This document shows, piece after piece, positions 6,846 to 12,290 of a stretch of DNA of 12,290 nt. Origin of the DNA: CAZYMF01 sp964648215 (GTDB taxonomy: Bacteria > Desulfobacterota > Binatia > HRBIN30 > JACQVA1); assembly GCA_964648215.1 (NCBI GenBank), contig CAZYMF010000152.1, positions 1-12,290 of the forward strand, in the 5' to 3' direction. The translations under genes and the position numbers were made by a program. How positions within the stretch are numbered: the first letter of the stretch is position 1; each line of letters opens with the position of its first letter. Below the pieces are notes generated by a model. That model was not told where the DNA came from and searched no databases. It saw only the letters and a program-made list of their open reading frames with translations.

Positions 6846-8147
6846 TTACCCACTCCCGGCGCAGCCGTTGAGCGCATGGTCGACGGCCTCCACCAGCTCG
6901 TCGACCGTGACCCGGCCGTCACCGTTGGCGTCGCAGGCGGAACAGGCCGCGTCCTTCCCCAGCGCGGCGTTCACGCACTGCACGAGCTCGTCGACCGTGA
7001 CCGAGGAGCTGCCGTCGCAGTCGCCCGTGCACGGCGTCGGCGTAGGCGTGGCAGTCGGGGTTGCCGTGGGTGTGAAGGTCGGGAATGGGGTGATGGGAGG
7101 GTTCTCTGGCCCCACGAACTGCCCCAGGGAGATCGGTCCATGCCCGACGGCGATCGTGTCAACCACGGTGTTCGTCGCCGTATCGATCACCGACACCGTG
7201 TCGTCGCCATGGTTGGCCACGTAAGCGCGCCGGCCCTCCGGGTCGAGGGAGATGCCGCGCGGGTCCCGGCCGACGGTGATGGTGGTGATGACCTTATCGA
7301 TTAGCGGAATCTGCGAGTCGATGACGGCAACTTGGCCAGCCTCGTATGGGTCCCCGCCGGTCACGTATAGCCGAGTGCCCCCTTGATTCTGCGCGATGCC
7401 GAGTGCCGGAGAGAATGGGAGCAAAGTGAGGTTCGAAACCAGCCAACCGATCCCAGCAAAACCGGCGTCGCCGTAGGCCACAACCGACAGCGGCCGAGCG
7501 ATCAGCCCACGAGGCTCCACCGCAAACCTGAAAAGATCCACGTAGGGAGCGGTAAATGCGTTCGTGCTCGTGTCGAACGTGAGCACGCCAAGCCGGCATC
7601 CGAGTTGGGTGACCTCGCAAGGGTACCGCTCGCTGCCCCAAATCGTGGCAGCGACGACCGATGCGCCGTCCGGGGTGATCGCCAGCGCCAGGGCACCCTG
7701 CGTAAACCACTGCGGACGGAGCCCTTCTCCAATGTCAGCCGACGGCAGCGGAACCCTGGCAACGATCTGGTTCGTCGCCGTGTCCAATACCGAGATGGCT
7801 CCTGTCCGGTCGGAGACGTACACCGCGTTCCCCGACGGGTGAACGACGATTCCATAGCCGCCGGCCGCAACGGTCGTAAGAACCGTGTTGCTGGTCGTGT
7901 CGATGACGGAGACGGTTCCGCCCCCCACATTGGACACGTATACCCGCGTTCCCGAAGGATGAACGGCGACCCCGTAAGGTGCGGAGCCGACGGGGATGGT
8001 GCCGACCAGGGCATCACTGGCGGTGTCGATGACCGACACCGTGTCGTCGCCGGCGTTGGTGATGTAGGCGAACGGTGCCGCGTAAGCGCTCACCGCCCAC
8101 GCGAGCGCCCCGAGAACGCAAAGGAGAGCGGACCCAGTTGTTTTCGT
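6846..8147 (-). CDS. secreted YVTN beta-propeller protein with Thr/Pro linker and two EF-hand (dockerin-like) repeats
   Basis: With the ACG start at 8145-8147 the product is 433 residues. A signal peptide comes first: Met-Lys-Thr-Thr, then the hydrophobic run SALLCVLGALAWAV, then SAYA as the likely cleavage site. Propeller blades follow with repeated YITNAGDDTVSVIDTA, YVSNVGGGTVSVIDTT and YVANHGDDTVSVIDTA, as in YVTN/NHL-type surface proteins. After a linker of TPTATPTATPTPTP come two calcium-loop motifs 30 residues apart, DCDGSSSVTVDEL and DANGDGRVTVDEL. The first canonical start is the GTG at 8091-8093, but that would delete the signal peptide. Upstream of 8093 the frame has no ATG, GTG or TTG before a stop. 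Likely exported; the binding partner is unknown and no enzyme motif is seen. It is transcribed away from the LLM gene. Confidence 0.88.
   Translation of the reverse strand, partial: TKTTGSALLCVLGALAWAVSAYAAPFAYITNAGDDTVSVIDTASDALVGTIPVGSAPYGVAVHPSGTRVYVSNVGGGTVSVIDTTSNTVLTTVAAGGYGIVVHPSGNAVYVSDRTGAISVLDTATNQIVARVPLPSADIGEGLRPQWFTQGALALAITPDGASVVAATIWGSERYPCEVTQLGCRLGVLTFDTSTNAFTAPYVDLFRFAVEPRGLIARPLSVVAYGDAGFAGIGWLVSNLTLLPFSPALGIAQNQGGTRLYVTGGDPYEAGQVAVIDSQIPLIDKVITTITVGRDPRGISLDPEGRRAYVANHGDDTVSVIDTATNTVVDTIAVGHGPISLGQFVGPENPPITPFPTFTPTATPTATPTPTPCTGDCDGSSSVTVDELVQCVNAALGKDAACSACDANGDGRVTVDELVEAVDHALNGCAGSG
6895..7002 (-). repeat. 90-nt-period duplication encoding the two EF-hand repeats
   Basis: AGCTCGTCGACCGTGACC occurs at 6895-6912 and again at 6985-7002, exactly 90 nt apart. 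It encodes GTVTVDELV-like segments on the minus strand. The exact DNA match shows that the two calcium-loop repeats arose by recent duplication or are kept alike by gene conversion. Confidence 0.8.
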
Positions 8148-8152
8148 TGCAA

Positions 8153-8160
8153 CCCCTCTC
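8153..8160 (-). promoter_or_regulatory. Shine-Dalgarno site supporting an ACG start for the propeller gene
   Basis: GAGAGGGG on the minus strand is followed by five bases (TTGCA) and then ACG AAA ACA ACT, the first codons of a textbook signal peptide. No comparable site precedes the GTG at 8093. The spacing is normal for a bacterial start, which is why I place initiation here despite the unusual codon. Confidence 0.5.
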
Positions 8161-8248
8161 TCTTCACCACTATTGAGGAGACAGCGGCGCAGGAGGCTTT
8201 CAAGTCGATGCAGATTGCACCCTGCACCCGTTCAGCTCAGGTCCCTAT

Positions 8249-8279
8249 ACTATTGCCCAACCCCGCCCGCATATGTCAA
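8249..8279 (-). promoter_or_regulatory. candidate sigma70-type promoter of the propeller gene
   Basis: On the minus strand a perfect -35 box TTGACA (8274-8279) is followed, after 19 bases, by AATAGT (8249-8254), which matches four of six -10 positions. The spacing is two bases longer than ideal. It would place transcription roughly 95 bases before the inferred ACG start. Confidence 0.35.
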
Positions 8280-8476
8280 CAAAATTTGTTAGCGCACGAC
8301 CGCACGATTCGCTGTATGAACACCGCGATGATGGATGTCCCCAAGATCCTCAGCGGGACTGACCCTACGATTGCGTAGTAGCCGCCATCTTGCCTCGGCC
8401 AACGAAACCAAGGCCTACTTCAATCGGGTTGTGCACCTGCTTGCGGCAAGCGCCGCCCGATGAGGCCGTCGCAGCC

Positions 8477-8492
8477 GCACGGCATGCCGTGC
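8477..8492. promoter_or_regulatory. perfect 16-bp palindrome upstream of the LLM gene (possible operator)
   Basis: GCACGGCATGCCGTGC is its own reverse complement. It lies 55 bases before the LLM start, a position suited to binding of a dimeric repressor such as a TetR-family protein. No regulator gene lies in the window. Chance occurrence in GC-rich DNA cannot be excluded. Confidence 0.35.
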
Positions 8493-8547
8493 CCCTTACG
8501 GAGACAACGGCGATGCTGATAGAGTGGCGCGCGACAGGAGGTAGCTC

Positions 8548-9537
8548 ATGGTGCAAATCGGAACCTTCGCGCCACAGGGGTGGCGCCTGGAGATGCGCGG
8601 CATTGAAGGCGGCGCCAAGCAGTGGGCGACGCTCAAGGGCGTGGCGCAACGGCTCGAGCAGATCGGCTACGACTCGCTCTGGCTCTACGATCACTTCCAC
8701 ACCGTGCCGCGGACCGAGATCGAGCCTACCTTCGAGTGCTGGACGACGATGGCCGCGCTGGCTGAGGCGACGTCGAAGATCCGTCTCGGCCAACTGGTGA
8801 CCTGCTCGCTCTACCGCAACCCCTCCTACCTGGCGAAGATCAGCTCGTGCGTCGACGTGATCAGCGGCGGGCGGGTCGACGTCGGCATCGGCGCCGGCTG
8901 GAAGAGCGACGAGTTCGGCGCCTACGGCTACGAGTTTCCCAAGATCCGCGGCCGCCTCGATCGCATGGCCGACACCGCGCGCATTCTGAAAGCCATGTGG
9001 ACCGAGGAGCGCGCCACGGTGGCGGGCAAGTATTTCTCCGTGAAGGACGCCGTCAACGAGCCCAAGCCGCTTCAAAAGCCCCACCCGCCGCTGTGGATCG
9101 GGGCGCAGGGGGAGAAAGTGGCGATGCGCATGGTCGCCGAGCTGGCCGACGGTTGGAACTACAACCGCGGCCCCGACAACTTCGAGGCCAAGCTGCGCAT
9201 CCTGCAGCAGCACTGCAAGGACGTCGGCCGCGATCCGGCGACGATGCGCATCTCGGTGGAGCGCACCTGCGCGATCTTCGCTAGTGAAGACGAGCGCCTC
9301 GCCTACATCAAGCGCCACTGGCCCGGGGCGCGCCCCGAGCGCGTCAGCCAGTTCCTCGCCGAGGGCTGCGTCGGCACCGCCGACGAGGTCGCCAAGGAGC
9401 TGCAGTTCTTCGTCGATCGCGGCGCCGAGCTGATCATCCTGTGGTTCCAGGACCTCGCCGAAGTCGGCAGCGGCGACTCCCAGCCGGAGCGCTTCATGCG
9501 GGAAGTGGCGCCGCGGCTGAGGCAGTTGTTTGAATGA
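8548..9537 (+). CDS. LLM-class flavin/F420-dependent oxidoreductase
   Basis: A 329-residue luciferase-like monooxygenase-family TIM barrel. Recognisable parts are QIGYDSLWLYDHFHTVP (residues 38-54), TSKIRLGQLVTCSLYRNPSYLAK (75-97), VDVISGGRVDVGIGAGW (102-118), the segment PKPLQKPHPPLWIGAQGEK after the insertion region, and GTADEVAKELQFFVDRGAEL near the C-terminus. The family uses reduced FMN or F420; the sequence alone does not decide which. Many members oxidise or reduce small aliphatic or terpenoid substrates, and the substrate here is unknown. The ATG has a strong Shine-Dalgarno AGGAGGT (8536-8542) five bases upstream, so it is probably well translated. It heads the plus-strand run LLM, P450, hydrolase, but is 272 bp from the P450 with a palindromic repeat in between. 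Confidence 0.93.
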   Translation: MVQIGTFAPQGWRLEMRGIEGGAKQWATLKGVAQRLEQIGYDSLWLYDHFHTVPRTEIEPTFECWTTMAALAEATSKIRLGQLVTCSLYRNPSYLAKISSCVDVISGGRVDVGIGAGWKSDEFGAYGYEFPKIRGRLDRMADTARILKAMWTEERATVAGKYFSVKDAVNEPKPLQKPHPPLWIGAQGEKVAMRMVAELADGWNYNRGPDNFEAKLRILQQHCKDVGRDPATMRISVERTCAIFASEDERLAYIKRHWPGARPERVSQFLAEGCVGTADEVAKELQFFVDRGAELIILWFQDLAEVGSGDSQPERFMREVAPRLRQLFE

Positions 9538-9610
9538 AGCGCGCATGGTGGAGTGGGCAGTGAGGTTGTTACGCTGTTGGTTGTTAGGCCCGGTCCGAAG
9601 ACAGAACGCT

Positions 9611-9721
9611 CACCACCGAGGCAGTAGAGATCACGGAGAAGTCGTGAAGAGTCTGCCTGGCGTTCAATCTCAAGGTCTTCCTCCGCGGTCTTCCTCTGTG
9701 GCCCTCTGTGCCTCGGTGGTG
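9611..9721. repeat. palindromic intergenic repeat element, copy B
   Basis: CACCACCGAGGCA (9611-9623) and TGCCTCGGTGGTG (9709-9721) are exact reverse complements, 13 bp each. Inside them, CACGGAG on the left and CCTCTGTGGCCCTCTG on the right repeat the same purine/pyrimidine theme. The element shares its arm sequence (CACCAC, A or C, GAGGCA) with 5197-5209 in copy A. It ends 88 bases before the P450 start. Confidence 0.8.
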
Positions 9722-9809
9722 GAATTTCTTCCGGATCAGGGCTAGGTGTTCCGGGTTCTTGCAAGCGCCTATCCGAGCTACCCCAACAGCCGGTGAAAGG
9801 AATGTTCCG

Positions 9810-11093
9810 ATGATCCCCAGACCCGTACTCTCCGCCGACGAGATCAATCTCTCCGACCTCGATTTCTGGCGCCGGCCGTGGGAGGAGCGCGAGGGCGCGT
9901 TCCAGACCCTGCGGCGCGAGCGGCCGCTGCCCTTCTACGAGGAGCCCGAGATCAGCTTCATCGTCAAGGGACCCGGCTACTACGCCGTGACGCGTCACGC
10001 CGACATCCTCGAGATCAGCCGCAAGCCGGAGATCTACTGCTCCGGACAGGGCGCCACCAGCATCCCCGATTTGCCGGCCGTCTTTCTCGAGCTGTACGGC
10101 TCGATGATCAACATGGACGACCCCAAGCACCTGCGGCTGCGCAAGCTGGTCTCGGGCGGCTTCACGCCGAGGCAGCTCAAGCGCCTGGAGGCCGGGGTGG
10201 AGGGCGCGGCCGCGCGGGTGATCGACGGCGTGATGGAGAAGGGCGCGTGCGACTTCGTCACCGAGCTGTCGGCGCCGTTCCCGATTCGCATCATCTGCGA
10301 CATGATGGGCATTCCCGAGAGCCAGCACCGCTTCGTCTTCGAGCGCACCAACGTCATCCTCGGCGCCGGCGACCCCGAGTACGTGCCCGAGGGCGCGGAC
10401 ATCGCCGCGGCGCTGCTCGGCGCCGGCAACGAGCTGGTCGAGCTGATGCAGGATCTGCAGCGCCAGCGCATCGAGAAGCCGACCGACGATCTCACCTCGC
10501 TCCTCGTCCACGCCGAGGTCGACGGCGATCGTCTCACGCCGCAGGAGATCGGCTCGTTCTTCATCCTGCTCGTCACCGCGGGCAACGAGACCACCCGCAA
10601 CGCCATCACCCACGGCATGAAGGCCCTGTGCGACTACCCCGAGCAACGGGAGATCTGGCAACGCGACTTCGAGACGGTTGCACCCACCGCCGTCGAGGAG
10701 ATCGTGCGCTGGGCCTCGCCGGTGATCTTCATGCGCCGCACGGCCACCGGCGACACCGAGCTGCGCGGCCAGAAGCTGCACGCCGGCGACAAGCTGATCC
10801 TGTTCTACAGCTCCGCCAACCGCGACGAGGACGTCTTCAAGGATCCCTATCGCTTCGACGTTCGCCGCGACCCCAACGAGCACGTCGGCTTCGGCGGCCC
10901 CGGACCGCACTTCTGCATGGGCGCGAACCTGGCGCGCCGCGAGATCACCGTCTTCTTTCGCGAGCTGTTCCGCCGCATCCCCGACCTGCAGGTGACCGGA
11001 GAGCCCGATCGTCTCGCCTCCAACTTCATCCACGGCATCAAGCACCTGCCGTGCTCGTTCAAGCCGCGCCGCCCGGCGACGAGCGCCGCGTGA
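9810..11093 (+). CDS. cytochrome P450, CYP125/CYP124/CYP142-like
   Basis: A 427-residue soluble P450. It shows MINMDDPKHLRLRKLVSGGF (residues 99-118) in the C-helix region, the oxygen-activating I-helix motif AGNETTRN (257-264), the EXXR motif EEIVR (E297, R300) and the heme loop FGGPGPHFCMGANLAR (361-376) with Cys369 as the iron ligand. This pattern resembles actinobacterial CYP125/124/142 enzymes, which hydroxylate the terminal carbon of sterol side chains and methyl-branched lipids; the exact substrate is inference. It needs a ferredoxin and reductase not encoded here. The frame is open back to 9708, but I chose the ATG at 9810, which has GAAAGGA eight bases upstream. The upstream extension would run into the repeat element and has no family match. 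Confidence 0.94.
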   Translation: MIPRPVLSADEINLSDLDFWRRPWEEREGAFQTLRRERPLPFYEEPEISFIVKGPGYYAVTRHADILEISRKPEIYCSGQGATSIPDLPAVFLELYGSMINMDDPKHLRLRKLVSGGFTPRQLKRLEAGVEGAAARVIDGVMEKGACDFVTELSAPFPIRIICDMMGIPESQHRFVFERTNVILGAGDPEYVPEGADIAAALLGAGNELVELMQDLQRQRIEKPTDDLTSLLVHAEVDGDRLTPQEIGSFFILLVTAGNETTRNAITHGMKALCDYPEQREIWQRDFETVAPTAVEEIVRWASPVIFMRRTATGDTELRGQKLHAGDKLILFYSSANRDEDVFKDPYRFDVRRDPNEHVGFGGPGPHFCMGANLARREITVFFRELFRRIPDLQVTGEPDRLASNFIHGIKHLPCSFKPRRPATSAA

Positions 11094-11140
11094 GGACGTG
11101 GGCGCCGCCGCGCTCAGTTCGGGCCGTGGCAAACCCCGTT

Positions 11141-11282
11141 CCTTCTCCCGGATGGGAGAAGGCTAGGATGAGGGGGATGAAATAGAGGCGAAGCCCACCG
11201 CACCGGTCCGGCAGCTCATGAACGACATCTGCGCCCGTGAATCGAATCCCCCTCACCTTGATCCTCTCTCATCCGGGAGAGG
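11141..11282. repeat. mirrored pair of hairpin repeats between the P450 and hydrolase genes
   Basis: The left unit (11141-11178) begins CCTTCTCCCGGATGGGAGA and runs into GATGAGGGGGAT. The right unit (11246-11282) is its near reverse complement, ATCCCCCTCACC to CATCCGGGAGAGG. Each unit also folds alone; the left forms CCTTCTCCC-GGAT-GGGAGAAGG. The two are separated by 67 bases. The element fills most of the 258-bp gap, just after the P450 stop. It could act as a transcription terminator or as an mRNA-end stabiliser, though neither unit carries a T-tract. Confidence 0.75.
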
Positions 11283-11351
11283 AAACCCTCCAAGATGCGT
11301 TGTCGAATCTCGCGGAGGAGGGGCAGTCAACCGTGAGCCGCGTCTTCTGCC

Positions 11352-12272
11352 ATGAATGACACGAAACCTGCAACCCACGACATTGCACCATTAGCTCGAC
11401 CCGTCGAGCGTCGCGTCGTCGCCAACGGGATCACGCTGGCCATCTTCGAGTGGGGCACGGAGTTCAAGGGCCGACACGATCCCATCGTCCTCGCCCACGC
11501 CACCGGCTTTCACGCCCGCTGCTGGGATCGCCTCGTTCCCCGGCTCGGCGACCGCTACGTGGTGGCGGTGGACCAACGCGGCCACGGCCGCAGCGACAAG
11601 GTCTTCCCCGTCCACTGGGCCGACTTCGGACGCGACCTCGCCGACCTCTTCCGCCAACTCGATCTCCGCAACATCGTCGGCGTCGGCCATTCGATGGGCG
11701 GGCATGCGATGACCGAGGCCTGTGCCGCCGAGCCGGAGCGCTTCCGTCGCCTGGTGCTGATCGATCCGGTGATCGCCTCGCCCGAGGACTACGCCGCCGG
11801 CAACTGGCTGCGCGAGCAGATGCCCGACATGCAGCACCCGACCGCCAGGCGCCGCAACCACTGGAAGTCGGCGGACGAGATGTTCGAGCGCTTCAAGGAC
11901 CGCTCGCCGTTCTCCGCCTTCGCTCCCGGCGTGCTGCGCGACTACTGCGACTACGGCCTGCTTCCCGACCCCGAGGGCGACGGCTTCGTCCTCGCCTGCC
12001 CGCCGCAGTTCGAAGCCGACGTCTACATGGCCAGCCGCGGCAACGCCGCCGTCTACGACAGCATCCGGGCGGTCGACGTACCCGTCCTCATCGTCCGCGT
12101 CATGGAGCCGCCACCCGACCGCGGCCTCATGGATTTTCACTACTCCCCCACCTTCCCCGGCCTGGTGAAGCACTTCAAACACGGCCGCGAGTTGCACCTG
12201 AAGGAGCACACCCACTTCCTCCCGCTCGAGGACCCGGCGCTGGTGGCGCAGTACATCCTCGCCGACGAGTGA
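11352..12272 (+). CDS. alpha/beta-fold hydrolase
   Basis: A 306-residue alpha/beta hydrolase. VLAHATGFHARCWDRLVPRL (residues 46-65) is the oxyanion-loop region. VAVDQRGHGRSDK (71-83) follows, and the nucleophile elbow GHSMGG carries Ser114. RLVLIDPV (133-140) follows the elbow. The likely catalytic His is H288 in THFLPLEDP near the C-terminus. The acid is probably D256 in PPPDRG, but D138 is possible. Expected role: cytosolic hydrolysis of an ester, lactone, C-C bond or epoxide; the reaction cannot be fixed from sequence. A TGA in frame 18 bases upstream (11334-11336) makes the ATG at 11352 the only reasonable start. A purine-rich GGAGGAGGGG lies about 30 bases away, too far for a normal Shine-Dalgarno site, so initiation may be inefficient. 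It follows the P450 by 258 bp. Confidence 0.93.
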   Translation: MNDTKPATHDIAPLARPVERRVVANGITLAIFEWGTEFKGRHDPIVLAHATGFHARCWDRLVPRLGDRYVVAVDQRGHGRSDKVFPVHWADFGRDLADLFRQLDLRNIVGVGHSMGGHAMTEACAAEPERFRRLVLIDPVIASPEDYAAGNWLREQMPDMQHPTARRRNHWKSADEMFERFKDRSPFSAFAPGVLRDYCDYGLLPDPEGDGFVLACPPQFEADVYMASRGNAAVYDSIRAVDVPVLIVRVMEPPPDRGLMDFHYSPTFPGLVKHFKHGRELHLKEHTHFLPLEDPALVAQYILADE

Positions 12273-12290
12273 ACTCGCGCCGGCCGTCGC

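Larger units (their letters stand above)
8148..8547. other. 400-bp divergent intergenic region
   Basis: This gap lies between the minus-strand propeller gene and the plus-strand LLM gene. It contains a Shine-Dalgarno site for the propeller (8153-8160), a candidate promoter (8249-8279), a small inverted repeat GCTTGC-G-GCAAGC (8439-8451), a perfect 16-bp palindrome (8477-8492) and the LLM Shine-Dalgarno site (8536-8542). It is locally more AT-rich around 8270-8290. No gene is supported inside it. Confidence 0.6.

Noticed and set aside
6398..6922. Minus-strand open frame across the convergent gap (174 codons), with a second at 6481-6846
   Set aside because: The translation is Arg/Gly/Pro-rich and follows the hairpin repeats. 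It also overlaps the end of the propeller gene on the same strand in another frame.
9303..11132. 609-codon minus-strand open frame opposite the P450 gene, with similar frames at 3480-4703 and 11391-12215
   Set aside because: These are mirror frames created by codon bias of the P450, kinase and hydrolase genes. No domain is recognisable and no ribosome binding site was seen.

Overview
The window is GC-rich bacterial DNA holding 12 supported protein-coding genes and no RNA genes. It reads like a metagenomic contig from a soil or sediment bacterium of the former deltaproteobacterial assemblage. Candidatus Binatia (Binatota) is my best guess, for two reasons. A secreted beta-propeller ends in a Thr/Pro linker plus paired EF-hand repeats of the type D-C-D-G...VTVDELV. 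Lipid/terpenoid-type catabolic genes (ACAD10-like kinase, CrtC/AttH-like lipocalin protein, LLM oxidoreductase, P450, VAT-1-like reductase) are packed together. The taxonomic placement is inference.

Layout. 2-676 (+): C-terminal part of an MscS-type channel, cut by the window edge. 912-3556 (-): a HEPN/MNT pair (HEPN 1208-1612, nucleotidyltransferase 912-1241, overlapping by 34 nt), a VAT-1-like quinone oxidoreductase (1754-2782), and a higBA toxin-antitoxin pair (higB 3278-3556, higA 2966-3268). 3684-6361 (+): an ACAD10-type phosphotransferase, a small helical protein starting inside its stop codon, then a lipocalin-like protein after a 207-nt gap that holds a palindromic repeat. 6362-6845: a convergent gene-free stretch with a perfect 16-bp-arm hairpin. 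6846-8147 (-): the secreted YVTN propeller, whose signal peptide is visible only if translation starts at ACG. 8148-8547: a divergent gap with a candidate promoter and a 16-bp palindrome. 8548-12272 (+): LLM flavin oxidoreductase, cytochrome P450 (CYP125/124/142-like) and an alpha/beta hydrolase.

How the genes may work together. The kinase, P450, LLM enzyme, hydrolase and VAT-1-like reductase are families found together in bacteria that oxidise branched or cyclic aliphatic substrates (sterols, terpenoids, methyl-branched acids). Apart from the overlapping kinase/small-protein pair they are spaced as separate units with repeats between them, so a single operon is not shown. The two toxin-antitoxin-like modules lie on either side of the reductase and are probably separately acquired.

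The gaps are unusually rich in structured repeats: two copies of a CACCACMGAGGCA-type palindromic element, a mirrored pair of hairpins around 11141-11282, a heptanucleotide repeat at 1717-1752, and the hairpin at 6541-6579. I did not find an obviously new multi-gene system. The best leads are the kinase/small-protein/lipocalin cassette, the non-canonical start, and the repeat families.
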